Shown: positions 10,471 to 19,829, counted from the first letter of the stretch. The stretch is DNA of 64,000 bases from Zeimonas arvi (GCF_008039575.1 NZ_VDUY01000003.1:310001-374000); one strand, 5' to 3'. Program-made: numbers and translations. Notes: generated by a model from the letters alone, not told the origin.

Positions 10471-10653
10471 AGACCCTGCAGTGTTCGATAGGGCCATATA
10501 TTCCTTGAACCAATGCGATGCATCAGGTCGCGGTTCATGGTGCGCCGCTGTTGCGATCGTCCCTTTGCCGGATGAACCTGATGCGGCGCCTACTGCGACC
10601 GAACTGAACTTCACGGTTCAGGATGCCGGTCCGCCGGCACAGGCGGGGTCTCC
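10471..10653 (+). ncRNA. ssrS: 6S RNA
   Basis: The stretch downstream of zapA carries typical betaproteobacterial 6S RNA features: a terminal stem pairing AGACCCTGC at 10471-10479 with a segment near 10641-10652 (AGGCGGGGTCT), then TGTTCGATA, GGCCATATATTCCTTGAACC, and a symmetric long stem with a central bubble. 6S RNA mimics an open promoter and sequesters sigma-70 RNA polymerase in stationary phase. A TAGAAT hexamer at 10458-10463 may be its -10. Ends are estimated from the terminal stem. Confidence 0.85.
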
Positions 10654-10692
10654 TCATTCTTCCATTTCTCGTCGGGCTTCCCGCCCGGTGCC

Positions 10693-11162
<470 letters not shown>

Positions 11163-11166
<4 letters not shown>

Positions 11167-11196
11167 GCACACGGCCCGGCTGAGCACACGGCCCGG
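11163..11196. repeat. 17-bp tandem duplication
   Basis: CTGAGCACACGGCCCGG is present twice in direct succession. The first copy contains the stop codon of the EVE-domain gene, so the second copy lies just outside the gene. It looks like a simple slippage duplication. Confidence 0.9.
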
Positions 11197-11297
11197 CAGC
11201 GGCAGTCGCGGTGTTAGCATTGCCGGTTTTTCGCCCTGCCCCGGCTGGCGCATCGCCCCGCCGGCCTGCCCGGCGAGCCCCCGGCTGGAGAGTTACC

Positions 11298-12104
11298 GTG
11301 ATCGACACCCCGCTGATCTTCTGGTTCCTGCTGCTCGGCAGCTTCACCGGCGTTGCCGCCGGCCTGCTCGGCATCGGCGGCGGCATGCTGATGGTGCCCT
11401 TTCTCACGATGCTGCTCTCCTCCCGCGGCTTCCCGATCGACATCGTGGTGAAGGTGGCGATCGCGACTTCGTTGACCACCATCCTGTTCACCTCGCTGTC
11501 CAGCGTGCGCGCCCACCACAAGCGCGGCGCGGTGCGCTGGGAGATCGTGCGGACGCTGGCGCCGGGCATGGTGGTCGGTTCGATCGCCGGCGCGCAGGTC
11601 GCCCACCTGATCAAGGGCAACCTGCTGGCGATCACCTTTGCGGTGTTCGTGGGCTTCATGGCCACGCAGATGCTGTTCAAGCGCGAGGTCCGGGCCGACC
11701 GGTTGCTGCCCGGGCCGCGCGGCATGCTGGCCGCCGGCGGCATCATCGGCGTGATCTCCGCGATCGTCGGCGCGGGCGGCGGCTTCGTCACGGTCCCCTT
11801 CCTGACCCGCTCGAACGTCCGGATCCACGAGGCCGTGGCCACCAGCGCCGCATGCGGCTTCCCGATCGCCCTGGCGGGCACGCTGGGCTACATCATCGCC
11901 GGCTGGAAGCTGCAGTTGCCCGCGGGCACGGTCGGCTACGTTTACCTGCCGGCCCTGGTCTGCATCGTCGCCACCAGCATGCTGACCGCCCCGCTGGGCG
12001 CGAAGATCGCCCACGCGATGTCGATGGCCGGCCTGAAGCGGGTATTCGCGGTGCTGCTGTACGCGCTGTGCGTCTACATGCTGTGGAAGGGGCTGACCGG
12101 CTGA
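11298..12104 (+). CDS. TSUP-family (TauE/SafE) membrane permease
   Basis: A 268-residue polytopic membrane protein of the TauE/SafE (DUF81) family, linked to export of sulfite, sulfoacetate or related anions. It shows the internal twofold repeat of the family: GVAAGLLGIGGGMLMVPFL near the N-terminus and GVISAIVGAGGGFVTVPFL in the middle. About eight helices are expected. The GTG at 11298 with GGAG 8-10 bases upstream is preferred; longer starts would add a Pro/Arg-rich tail. Substrate is unknown, as no sulfur genes adjoin it. Confidence 0.88.
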   Translation: MIDTPLIFWFLLLGSFTGVAAGLLGIGGGMLMVPFLTMLLSSRGFPIDIVVKVAIATSLTTILFTSLSSVRAHHKRGAVRWEIVRTLAPGMVVGSIAGAQVAHLIKGNLLAITFAVFVGFMATQMLFKREVRADRLLPGPRGMLAAGGIIGVISAIVGAGGGFVTVPFLTRSNVRIHEAVATSAACGFPIALAGTLGYIIAGWKLQLPAGTVGYVYLPALVCIVATSMLTAPLGAKIAHAMSMAGLKRVFAVLLYALCVYMLWKGLTG

Positions 12105-12240
12105 TCCCTAGGGATTCCACCCCTGACAAATGCGGGGTTTGCTGCAGAGGAAAATCGGGGCAATCCCTCAAACGGGGGATGCGGGCGGCATCGAACGGGT
12201 GCACAATCGTTTCACGTTCCATGCCTAGCGGGAGACGGGC

Positions 12241-12468
12241 ATGACCTTCCCCGACATCACCCTTGCGCCAGGCTCCGCGGAGAACGCCGCGTTGCGGCCG
12301 GGGGCCTCCGGCACCGGCGTGGCTCATCAGGCAGTCGCCCCCGGCCATGCCGGGCATGGCGCCGATGCGGCCCCTGTCGGCTCGCGGGCTCCCGAGCGCC
12401 GGCTCGCCGACGACATCCGGCGAGCCGAAGCCTGGCTCGCCGACAGGCAGATCGGCCCCATCGTCTGA
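12241..12468 (+). CDS. Possible small hypothetical protein
   Basis: A 75-residue reading frame in an otherwise empty 497-bp gap (12105-12601). GGGAGA lies 6-7 bases before the ATG, which is the main support. The product is Ala/Gly/Pro/His-rich with a short charged end (RRLADDIRRAEAWLADRQIG) that could form a helix. No family is recognised. In GC-rich DNA such frames arise often by chance, so this may not be a gene; nothing else is visible in the gap. Confidence 0.3.
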   Translation: MTFPDITLAPGSAENAALRPGASGTGVAHQAVAPGHAGHGADAAPVGSRAPERRLADDIRRAEAWLADRQIGPIV

Positions 12469-12601
12469 GGCCCGATCGCGCTGTCGCCGCACCGCCTCGT
12501 GCGGGACCTCTCCGGAACGGGACCGCTCCGGCGTTATCATCGCCGGCTTCGAGACCTGTCCCCGCGATCGCCTTCGATCGCCCCACCCGGAGAATCAAGA
12601 C

Positions 12602-13825
12602 ATGAGCGGCCCCCTGTCCCACATCAAGGTACTCGACCTGAGCCGGGTGCTCGCCGGCCCCTGGGCCAGCCAGAACCTGGCCGACATGGGGGCCGACGTG
12701 ATCAAGATCGAGCGCCCTGCCAAGGGTGACGACTCGCGCGCATTCGGACCGCCCTGGCTGAAGGACGCCGACGGCAAGGAGACCAGCGAGGCGGCCTACT
12801 TCTGCGCGGCCAATCGCGGCAAGCGCTCGCTGACCGCCGACATCTCGAAGCCCGAGGCACAGGAACTGATCCGCAAGCTGGCCGCGAAGTGCGACGTCTT
12901 CGTAGAGAACTTCAAGTTCGGCGACCTGGCCCGCTACGGCCTGGGCTACGAGGACGTCAAGGCGGTGAATCCGCGCATCGTCTACTGCTCGATCACCGGC
13001 TTCGGCCAGACTGGCCCGTGGAAAGAGCGCCCCGGCTACGATTTCATGGCCCAGGGCATGAGCGGGCTGATGAGCGTGACCGGCTCGCCGGACTCGGACA
13101 CCGATCCGCACGGCGTCCGGTTCGGCGTCCCGATCATCGACATCCTCACCGGCATGTACGCCACGATCGCGATCTGCGCGGCGCTGGCGAGCCGGGCCGA
13201 GACCGGCAAGGGGCAGCACCTGGACATCGCCCTGCTCGACTCGGCGCTGGCGCTGACCTCGATCCAGGGCATGAACTGGATCGCCACCGGCGAATCGCCG
13301 GGCCGCATCGGCAACGCGCACCCGAACATCGTTCCCTACCAGGTGCTGCCGACGAAGGACGGCAGCGTGATCGTGGCCTGCGGCAACGACAACCTGTACC
13401 GCAAGTACTGCGCCGCGGCCGGCCGCCCGGACCTGGCCGAGGACCCGCGCTTCGCGACCAACGCGAAGCGGGTCGAGAACCGCGCGATCATCACGCCCAT
13501 CCTCGAGGACATCATGAAGACGCGCACCACGAAGGAGTGGTGCGACATCCTCGATGAGGCGGGCGTGGCCAACGGCCCGATCAATTCGATCGCCCAGGCC
13601 TTCCAGGAGCCCCAGGCGCAGGCGCGCGGCGCGCTCTTCGACATCGCGCACCCGCTGGCCGGCAAGGCGCGACTGATCGCGAGCCCGCTCCGCTTCTCGG
13701 ACACGCCGGTGGCATACCGCAGCGCGCCGCCGGTGCTGGGCCAGCACAGCGAGGAAATCCTGGCCGGGGAGCTCGGCCTCTCGGCCGAGCAGATCGCCGC
13801 GCTGCGCAGCGGCAAGATCATCTGA
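12602..13825 (+). CDS. CaiB/BaiF (class III) CoA-transferase
   Basis: A 407-residue class III CoA-transferase, which moves CoA between carboxylic acids. It opens with LSHIKVLDLSRVLAGPWA, then LADMGADVIKIERPAKGDD, and has Asp180 in GVPIIDILTGMYA, the position of the catalytic Asp that forms the mixed anhydride. GGAG precedes the ATG. The substrate cannot be read from sequence. It converges on malonyl-CoA decarboxylase with 34 bp between stops, so a link to malonate, succinate or glutarate activation is possible but not shown. Length is normal for the family. Confidence 0.9.
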   Translation: MSGPLSHIKVLDLSRVLAGPWASQNLADMGADVIKIERPAKGDDSRAFGPPWLKDADGKETSEAAYFCAANRGKRSLTADISKPEAQELIRKLAAKCDVFVENFKFGDLARYGLGYEDVKAVNPRIVYCSITGFGQTGPWKERPGYDFMAQGMSGLMSVTGSPDSDTDPHGVRFGVPIIDILTGMYATIAICAALASRAETGKGQHLDIALLDSALALTSIQGMNWIATGESPGRIGNAHPNIVPYQVLPTKDGSVIVACGNDNLYRKYCAAAGRPDLAEDPRFATNAKRVENRAIITPILEDIMKTRTTKEWCDILDEAGVANGPINSIAQAFQEPQAQARGALFDIAHPLAGKARLIASPLRFSDTPVAYRSAPPVLGQHSEEILAGELGLSAEQIAALRSGKII

Positions 13826-13859
13826 CCGGCGCAGGCGCGGGTCGTGCGCCCCGCGCGAA

Positions 13860-15212
13860 TCAGAACAGCGACAGCACCGCGCGCGACGCGCTGACCCGGC
13901 CGTCGGAGAACTTCTCGTGGTTGGACTCGATCTCGTCGAGGTCGTACAGGTAGTTGACCATCAGCCCGTGCGACTGCCGGATGCCCTTGCGTGACAGGTC
14001 GGCCGCCGGGTTGATCCGCTCGAGCCGCGCGCCGTTGTTCAGGTGAAAGCGCGCGACCGGGTCCGAGCCCCGCGAGTCGCCCGGCGCGGTATGCAGCAGG
14101 AAGAAGGCGCACAGTCGCTGCAACAGCTGCCGGTCGGTCTCCAGCCGCTTGCCCTCGGCGGTGCGCGCATCCGCCTCGTCGGCCGGCGTGGCCAGCAGCG
14201 ACCAATCCTTGCCGTAGCGTTCGCGCAGGTACTCGAGACCGGCCTGCAGCGCAGCCACCGCGGCCGGCTTGAGCCGGCCCGACTCCAGCTTCTGGACCTT
14301 GGCCAGCCAGCCTGCCAGCCCGGGAATCGGCGAGAGCGTGCAGAAGGTCTTGAGTCTGGGGAACTGGGTCTTGAGCCGGTCGGCCACCCGCTTGATCAGG
14401 AAGTTGCCGAGGTTCACCCCGCGCAGGCCCGGCTGGCAGTTCGAGATCGAGTAGAAGGCCGCCACGCGGAAGCGGTCGGCGGCCGTGTTGGGCTCGCCCT
14501 TTCGGTCGAGCAGCGGCGCGATCGCACCGGGCATTTCTTCGAGCAGTGCCACCTCGACGAAGATCAGCGGCTCGCCCGGCAACGCCGGGTGGAAGAAGGC
14601 GAAACAGCGGCGGTCGGGCTCGAGCCGGCGGCGCAGGTCGGCCCAGCCATCGATCTCGTGCACCGCCTCGTGGGCAATCAGCTTCTCGAGCAATTGCGCC
14701 GGCGAGTTCCAGTCCACCTCGACGAGCTGCAGGAAGCCGGGGTTGAACCACGACGACAGCAGGTGCTGGAAGTCGGCATCGACCGCGCGCAGCGAGGGAT
14801 CGTGCTTGAGCCGGTCGAGCAGGCGCGCGCGCATCGCGACCAGCGTGCCGGTGCCATCGGGGGCCAGGTTCAGCCGGCGCAACAGCGCCTGGCGCGGCGG
14901 GTCGGCCACCCGGCCGAGCTCGATCAGCGCGTCCGGCGAGCGTGTCTCCGCATATTGCTGCGCATGGCGCAGCACCTCGGCCGGATCGGGATCGTAGTCG
15001 CGGGCCAGCACCTCGAAGAACTGCTGCGTGGCCTCCGGCCCGAGGTGGCGATAGTGCTCGAGCGCGCGGGTGGCGATCGCGATGCTGTTCGACTCGCCGC
15101 GCTCGGTCATCAGCTGGCGCGCGTCGTCGAGCAACTGGTCGAGCGCCGCCCGCTCACGGGCATCCTTCCTGGCCTTCCTGAAGCGTTCGAACACCGTACC
15201 GACCTGGTTCAT
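13860..15212 (-). CDS. Malonyl-CoA decarboxylase
   Basis: This 450-residue enzyme converts malonyl-CoA to acetyl-CoA and CO2. The helical N-terminal domain (about 1-170) is followed by the GNAT-like catalytic domain with [41 protein letters not shown] and, near the C-terminus, [11 protein letters not shown], which holds the conserved catalytic His. The ATG at 15212 overlaps the lgt stop (ATGA), implying translational coupling to lgt, an odd pairing. The more usual partner matB (malonyl-CoA synthetase) is absent from the window. Confidence 0.92.
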   Translation of the reverse strand: MNQVGTVFERFRKARKDARERAALDQLLDDARQLMTERGESNSIAIATRALEHYRHLGPEATQQFFEVLARDYDPDPAEVLRHAQQYAETRSPDALIELGRVADPPRQALLRRLNLAPDGTGTLVAMRARLLDRLKHDPSLRAVDADFQHLLSSWFNPGFLQLVEVDWNSPAQLLEKLIAHEAVHEIDGWADLRRRLEPDRRCFAFFHPALPGEPLIFVEVALLEEMPGAIAPLLDRKGEPNTAADRFRVAAFYSISNCQPGLRGVNLGNFLIKRVADRLKTQFPRLKTFCTLSPIPGLAGWLAKVQKLESGRLKPAAVAALQAGLEYLRERYGKDWSLLATPADEADARTAEGKRLETDRQLLQRLCAFFLLHTAPGDSRGSDPVARFHLNNGARLERINPAADLSRKGIRQSHGLMVNYLYDLDEIESNHEKFSDGRVSASRAVLSLF

Positions 15213-16018
15213 TTCCTTGCCTCCGCCGGCGCAGCGCGCCTCGAGAATGCCATCAGCGCCAGCCCCAGCGCGATCATCGGCAGGCTGAGCCACTGCCCCA
15301 TCGACAGGCCCAGTCCCAGCAACCCCAGGAAAGCATCGGGCTCGCGCGCGAATTCCGCCAGGAAACGCATCACGCCGTAGCCGGCCAGGAACAGGCCGGA
15401 GATCGCTCCCATGGCCCGCGGCCGCGACGAATACAGCCACAGGATCAGGAACAGGAGGATTCCCTCTCCCGCGAACTGGTAGAGCTGCGAGGGGTGGCGC
15501 GTGATGCCGTCGCCGACCTGCGGAAACACCATGCCCCAGGGCACCGTGGTCGGGCGCCCCCACAGCTCGCCGTTGATGAAATTGCCCATTCGGCCGGCCG
15601 CCAGCCCCAGCGGCACCAGCGGCGCGACGAAATCGGAGATCTGCAGGAAGCGCCAGCCGCGGCGTCGGGCGTACAGTGCCATGGCGGCGATCACGCCGAT
15701 CAGGCCGCCGTGGAAGGCCATGCCGCCCTGCCAGACCATGAAGATCTCGAGCGGATGGGACAGGAAATGCGCCGGCTTGTAGAACAGCACGTAGCCGAGC
15801 CGACCGCCCAGCACCGTGCCGATGGCCCCCCAGAACAGCAGGTCCTCGAGATCGCGCTGGCCGAACTTCGGCGGCACCGACGGCGATCCGGCGCGGATCC
15901 TGGCGCGCCCGAGCAGGAACAGCAGCGCGAAGGCCACCAGGTACATGAGCCCGTACCAGCGAACGGCCACCGGGCCCAGGCTGAAGGCGATCGGATCGAA
16001 CTGGGGATGGACGAGCAT
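15209..16018 (-). CDS. lgt: Prolipoprotein diacylglyceryl transferase
   Basis: Lgt attaches diacylglycerol to the lipobox Cys of prolipoproteins in the inner membrane, the first step in maturation. The 269-residue protein has about seven helices and the family motifs [23 protein letters not shown] with the key His, and the Lgt signature [16 protein letters not shown]. The start at 16018 gives [16 protein letters not shown], the typical N-terminus. It is divergent from bfr and leads a two-gene unit with malonyl-CoA decarboxylase. LspA, the next enzyme in the pathway, is encoded at 62.2 kb. Confidence 0.95.
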   Translation of the reverse strand: MLVHPQFDPIAFSLGPVAVRWYGLMYLVAFALLFLLGRARIRAGSPSVPPKFGQRDLEDLLFWGAIGTVLGGRLGYVLFYKPAHFLSHPLEIFMVWQGGMAFHGGLIGVIAAMALYARRRGWRFLQISDFVAPLVPLGLAAGRMGNFINGELWGRPTTVPWGMVFPQVGDGITRHPSQLYQFAGEGILLFLILWLYSSRPRAMGAISGLFLAGYGVMRFLAEFAREPDAFLGLLGLGLSMGQWLSLPMIALGLALMAFSRRAAPAEARK

Positions 16019-16127
16019 CGGCGGACAGTGGCGTGAAACGGCACGCCCGCACGGCCTGCGCGGGCAACCGGGCCATTCTGACACGATGCGCAATAATGCC
16101 GGCTCGACCACGGCCCGGAGCGCAACG

Positions 16128-16607
16128 ATGAAAGGCGACAAGAAGGCGATCGAGTGGCTGAATCGCCAGCTGAAGAACGAGCTGACCGCGATCAACCAGT
16201 ATTTCCTGCACGCGCGGATCTTCGGGCACTGGGGATTGCCAGGGCTCGAGAAGATCGAGTACGACGAATCGATCGGCGAGATGAAGCACGCCGACGCGCT
16301 GGTCAAGCGCATCCTGATGCTCGATGGCCTGCCCAATCTCCAGGACCTGGGCAAGATCAACATCGGCGAGAACACCCGGGAGATCCTCGAAAGCGACCTG
16401 GCCCTCGAGCGGGCCGCGCTCGACACGGTCAAGGGCGGGATCGCCCACTGCGAATCGGTCGGCGATTACGTGTCGCGCGAACTGCTCGTGGAAATCCTCG
16501 AAGAATCCGAGGAGCACGTCGATTTCCTCGAAACGCAGCTCGAGCTGATCGAGCGCGTCGGGATCCAGAACTATCAGCAGACGTTCATGGCCCGCGAGTC
16601 TTCCTGA
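16128..16607 (+). CDS. bfr: Bacterioferritin
   Basis: Bfr forms a 24-subunit haem-containing iron storage shell. The 159-residue product aligns without gaps to E. coli Bfr. Met52 (haem ligand) and the ferroxidase ligands Glu18, Glu51, His54, Glu94 and His130 are present, but residue 127, a Glu ligand in E. coli, is Ser (EILEESEEH). Glu128 and Glu129 flank it. The ATG at 16128 gives the canonical [12 protein letters not shown] start, with CGGAG upstream. The 3' end overlaps the convergent bfd gene by 34 bp. Confidence 0.95.
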   Translation: MKGDKKAIEWLNRQLKNELTAINQYFLHARIFGHWGLPGLEKIEYDESIGEMKHADALVKRILMLDGLPNLQDLGKINIGENTREILESDLALERAALDTVKGGIAHCESVGDYVSRELLVEILEESEEHVDFLETQLELIERVGIQNYQQTFMARESS

Positions 16608-16780
16608 ACCGTTCGCAGTGCCAGGCGCTCGTGAATCAGCTCGCGCGCCTGGCGGGCGCACTTGCCGCAGCACTCGCCGACCCCGCAGACCTCGCGCACT
16701 TCGGCCATCGACCCTGCCCCGCCGTCCACGATCGAGCGGATCTCGCGATCGGAGACGGCCCGGCACACACAGACGATCAT
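16574..16780 (-). CDS. bfd: Bacterioferritin-associated ferredoxin
   Basis: Bfd is a small [2Fe-2S] protein that reduces the Bfr core and releases iron. The 68-residue product has Cys4, Cys6, Cys38 and Cys41 in CVC and CCGKC, the cluster-binding pattern of the family, and a short helical body. GAGGAA precedes the ATG. A 37-bp Fur-like palindrome starts 13 bp upstream, so strong iron repression is expected. The gene converges on and overlaps bfr. Confidence 0.93.
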   Translation of the reverse strand: MIVCVCRAVSDREIRSIVDGGAGSMAEVREVCGVGECCGKCARQARELIHERLALRTVQEDSRAMNVC

Positions 16781-16793
16781 CGGCTGCTTCCTC

Positions 16794-16830
16794 GATAATA
16801 TTAATACGAACGATTCGCATTAATATTATC
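16794..16830. promoter_or_regulatory. 37-bp palindromic Fur-like operator upstream of bfd
   Basis: Two perfect 12-base arms (GATAATATTAAT and ATTAATATTATC) flank a 13-base centre that itself contains CGAA-CGA-TTCG. The core ATACGAACGATTCGCATT resembles Fur boxes of Burkholderia-type bacteria. The AT-rich arms stand out in this GC-rich region and include TATTAT, a potential -10 for bfd. Repression of bfd by Fur is inferred. Confidence 0.8.
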
Positions 16831-16935
16831 CATGCCGGAACGTTCGCGCAAGCCGCTCCGGCCCCGCGTCCGGCGGGAGCCCTTTGCTAAACTGCCCGGC
16901 ATCCGTTCAACCCACCCGCCGACAGCCGAACAGCC

Positions 16936-18615
16936 ATGACCGCCAACCGCCGCAGCCGCAACATCACCGAGGGCGTCGCCCGTGCCCCGAACCGCTCGAT
17001 GTACTACGCGATGGGGTACGTCAAGAGCGACTTCGACAAACCGATGATCGGCATCGCCAACGGCCACAGCACGATCACCCCGTGCAACTCGGGCCTGCAG
17101 GTGCTGGCCGACGCCGCGGTCGAGGCGGTCAGGGCCGCCGGCGGCAATCCGCAGGTCTTCGGCACGCCCACCATCTCCGACGGCATGTCGATGGGCACCG
17201 AGGGCATGAAGTACTCGCTGATCTCGCGCGAGGTCATCGCCGACTGCGTCGAGACCTCGGTGCAGGGCCAGTGGATGGACGGCGTGCTGGTGATCGGCGG
17301 CTGCGACAAGAACATGCCCGGCGGGATGATGGGCATCATGCGCGCCAACGTGCCGGCGATCTACGTCTACGGCGGCACGATCAAGCCGGGCCGCTGGAAG
17401 GGCCAGGACCTGAACATCGTCTCCGTGTTCGAGGCGGTGGGCGAGTTCTCGCGCGGCCGCATGAGCGAGGAAGACTTCGAGGGCATCGAGCGCAACGCGA
17501 TCCCCGGCACCGGCTCATGCGGCGGCATGTACACCGCCAACACGATGTCCTCGTCCTTCGAGGCGCTGGGCATGAGCCTGCTCGGCTCCTCCACCATGGC
17601 CAACCCCGACGACGAGAAACGCGTTTCCACCGCGGAGTCGGCGCGCGTGCTGGTCGAGGCGGTCCGCAAGAACCTGAAACCGCTCGACATCGTGACCAAG
17701 AAGTCGATCGAGAACGCGGTCACGCTGATCATGGCCACAGGCGGCTCGACCAACGCGGTGCTGCACTACCTGGCCATCGCGCACTCGGCCGGCATCGACT
17801 GGTCGATCGACGACTTCGAACGCATCCGCAAGCGCGTGCCGATCCTCTGCGACCTGAAGCCCTCGGGCAAGTACCTGGCCACCGACCTGCATCGGGCCGG
17901 CGGCATCCCGCAAGTGCTCAAGCTCCTGCTGAACGCCGGCCTGATCCACGGCGACTGCATGACGATCACCGGCCGCACGATGGCCGAGGAGCTGAAGGAC
18001 GTGCCGGACGCGCCGCGCGCCGACCAGGACGTGATCTTCCCGATCGACAAGGCGCTGTACAAGCAGGGCCACCTGGCGATCCTGAAGGGCAACCTGTCGC
18101 CGGAGGGCTCGGTGGCCAAGATCACCGGCCTGAAGAATCCGGTCATCACCGGCCCGGCCCGCGTGTTCGACGACGAGCAGAGTGCGCTGCAGGCCATCCT
18201 CGACGGCAAGATCGTGGCCGGCGACGTCATGGTGCTGCGCTACCTCGGCCCGAAGGGCGCACCGGGCATGCCCGAGATGCTCGCCCCCACCTCCGCGATC
18301 ATCGGCGCGGGCCTGGGCGAATCGGTCGGCCTGATCACCGACGGCCGCTTCTCCGGCGGCACCTGGGGCATGGTCGTGGGCCACGTGGCGCCGGAAGCCG
18401 CGGTCGGCGGGCCGATCGGCCTGGTGCGCGAAGGCGACTCGATCACCATCGATGCGCGTGAATTGTTGCTCCAGGTCAACGTCAGCGACGAAGAGCTGGC
18501 CAGGCGACGAGCCGAGTGGAAGGCGCCGGCCCAGCCCTACAAGCGAGGCGTGCTGGCCAAGTTCAACGCGCTGACCAGCAGCGCGAGCCGCGGCGCGGTG
18601 CTCGACGATTTCTGA
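16936..18615 (+). CDS. ilvD: Dihydroxy-acid dehydratase
   Basis: IlvD dehydrates 2,3-dihydroxy-3-methyl(iso)valerate in branched-chain amino acid and pantothenate synthesis. The 559-residue protein has the three Fe-S cluster cysteines in TPCNSGLQ (Cys50), [10 protein letters not shown] and [16 protein letters not shown]. Three such Cys suggest the [2Fe-2S] class of dehydratase. The C-terminus has [20 protein letters not shown], another family signature. The ATG at 16936 is preceded by a weak purine stretch only. The gene is monocistronic; downstream is a convergent small gene. Confidence 0.95.
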   Translation: MTANRRSRNITEGVARAPNRSMYYAMGYVKSDFDKPMIGIANGHSTITPCNSGLQVLADAAVEAVRAAGGNPQVFGTPTISDGMSMGTEGMKYSLISREVIADCVETSVQGQWMDGVLVIGGCDKNMPGGMMGIMRANVPAIYVYGGTIKPGRWKGQDLNIVSVFEAVGEFSRGRMSEEDFEGIERNAIPGTGSCGGMYTANTMSSSFEALGMSLLGSSTMANPDDEKRVSTAESARVLVEAVRKNLKPLDIVTKKSIENAVTLIMATGGSTNAVLHYLAIAHSAGIDWSIDDFERIRKRVPILCDLKPSGKYLATDLHRAGGIPQVLKLLLNAGLIHGDCMTITGRTMAEELKDVPDAPRADQDVIFPIDKALYKQGHLAILKGNLSPEGSVAKITGLKNPVITGPARVFDDEQSALQAILDGKIVAGDVMVLRYLGPKGAPGMPEMLAPTSAIIGAGLGESVGLITDGRFSGGTWGMVVGHVAPEAAVGGPIGLVREGDSITIDARELLLQVNVSDEELARRRAEWKAPAQPYKRGVLAKFNALTSSASRGAVLDDF

Positions 18616-18699
18616 GGAAGGCAAGAGGGCGGACCGCCGAATGGCCCGCTCGGCGGAATCTGCCGGGCGTCTCGGCGGCGGGACGCCGCCCCGGGCGTC

Positions 18700-18978
18700 T
18701 CAGCCGCCCGAGTCGTCCTGTGCGCTCGCGCGGGCGGCGACGCGCCGGCGGAACCTGAAATGCGGGAACATGGCCTCGATCCGCTTGCGGCGGACCTCTG
18801 CCAGCTCTTCGCCGGGATCCGACACGCGGTCGAGCCCGAACAGCGGTTCGACGATCTCGAACCACACGAAGGCGCAGGCGAATGGCGCCAGGATCCAGCC
18901 CCAGGACCATTCGGTCACCGGGTCGACCCCGAACGCGCGCAGCGCCAACAGCAAGACTCCGGCCCAGACGAATGGCAT
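18700..18978 (-). CDS. Small Trp-rich protein (TIGR04438 type)
   Basis: A 92-residue protein of unknown function. The start at 18978 is preceded by GGAGGG with good spacing and gives MPFVWAGVLLLALRAFGVDP, the usual opening of the TIGR04438 family found in Burkholderiales. Two membrane helices are likely (about 2-14 and 21-40, with WSWGWILAPFACAFVWFE), then a basic cytoplasmic tail with RRKRIEAMFPHF. There is no operon partner. Family assignment comes from the Trp-rich pattern and order of motifs. Confidence 0.75.
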   Translation of the reverse strand: MPFVWAGVLLLALRAFGVDPVTEWSWGWILAPFACAFVWFEIVEPLFGLDRVSDPGEELAEVRRKRIEAMFPHFRFRRRVAARASAQDDSGG

Positions 18979-19191
18979 TTCGGCGCTCCCTCCAAGAGAG
19001 TCCGACCATCGCCGATTACGCACGAACGGTCATCCACGGGCGGTCGAACGGCAGGCAATGCCGCCTCGACGGCAGCCCGGTCAACCGACTCCCCCCCGGG
19101 ACGTTGATGGGAAGGTGTCGAGGGTGTGCTGCGGTACACTCTCCCTTGCCGAAAACATGTATTCCAGCAGCATCAAGTCAACGGAGCACTC

Positions 19192-19503
19192 ATGAAAGCG
19201 ATCCGCACCCTCTCGCTCGCCGTGGCCCTCGGTCTCGCCTCCGGCGCCGCAATGGCCAGCGCCGACCTCGCCAAGGCCAAGAACTGCATGGCCTGCCATG
19301 CCGAAGCCAAGAAGCTGATCGGCCCGGCCTACAAGGATGTCGCCGCCAAGTACGCGAACGACAAGGACGCGGTCGCCAAGCTCTCCGAGAAGATCCGCAA
19401 GGGCGGCGTGGGCGTCTGGGGCCAGATCCCGATGCCGGCCAACCCGCAGGTCTCCGAGGCCGAGGCCGAGACCCTCGCCAAGTGGGTCATGTCGATCAAG
19501 TGA
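19192..19503 (+). CDS. Small class I cytochrome c (c551/c552 type)
   Basis: A 103-residue secreted monohaem cytochrome. A signal peptide of about 22 residues ends in AMA; the haem site CMACH is at residues 32-36 and the axial Met lies in QIPMPANP. These are the hallmarks of bacterial cytochrome c551/c552, a soluble periplasmic electron carrier. The ATG at 19192 follows CGGAG at a good distance. A strong terminator follows, so it is transcribed alone. Its electron partners are not in the window. Confidence 0.92.
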   Translation: MKAIRTLSLAVALGLASGAAMASADLAKAKNCMACHAEAKKLIGPAYKDVAAKYANDKDAVAKLSEKIRKGGVGVWGQIPMPANPQVSEAEAETLAKWVMSIK

Positions 19504-19547
19504 TCGATCCGGTTTCCGGGGCGTGAAGCGCCGGATCCAGGAAGAAG

Positions 19548-19570
19548 GGGCGCTGCGGGCGCCCTTTTTT
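19548..19570 (+). terminator. Rho-independent terminator of the cytochrome c gene
   Basis: Stem GGGCGC / GCGCCC with a five-base loop, followed by six T. It lies 45 bp after the stop codon. Confidence 0.85.
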
Positions 19571-19706
19571 CACGCCGGAGCCTGCGTCGCGGCCTTCTCC
19601 GACCGCCCGTCGGGCGCAGCGGCCCGGTAATCGCCGCCGGCAAGACAAGCGCCTCGGCCGAGCCCAGCATCGAAGCCAGAGTCTCCGGTTTCCTCCCTGG
19701 CTGGTT

Positions 19707-19740
19707 TGCCCCGCTCCTTCCCGACCGGGGCATTTTTTTT
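19707..19740 (+). terminator. Second plus-strand terminator with no gene before it
   Basis: Stem TGCCCCG / CGGGGCA with a 12-base loop, followed by eight T. The 136 bp between this and the previous terminator hold no reading frame with a ribosome site, so it may be a back-up terminator or may end a small RNA. Confidence 0.65.
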
Positions 19741-19780
19741 GCGCCGGCACTTCCCGCGCTCGCCGGCACCGCGTCGGCCC

Positions 19781-19829
19781 TTCTCCCTTCTCCCTTCTCC
19801 CTTCTCCCTTCTCCCTTCTCCCTTCTCCC
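19781..19829. repeat. Seven perfect tandem copies of TTCTCCC
   Basis: A 49-bp pure pyrimidine microsatellite made of 7-base units, located between the preceding terminator and livH (start 19972). No coding frame passes through it convincingly. Copy number could change by slippage and alter the spacing of promoter elements for the liv operon. Confidence 0.95.

Noticed and set aside
15213..16820. Upstream extension of the malonyl-CoA decarboxylase frame
   Set aside because: It runs in the wrong frame across lgt and bfr; the decarboxylase starts at the ATG that overlaps the lgt stop.
18655..18705. GC-rich inverted repeats between ilvD and the Trp-rich gene as a terminator
   Set aside because: Several hairpins can form and GGGCGTCTC is repeated, but no T-tract follows on either strand.
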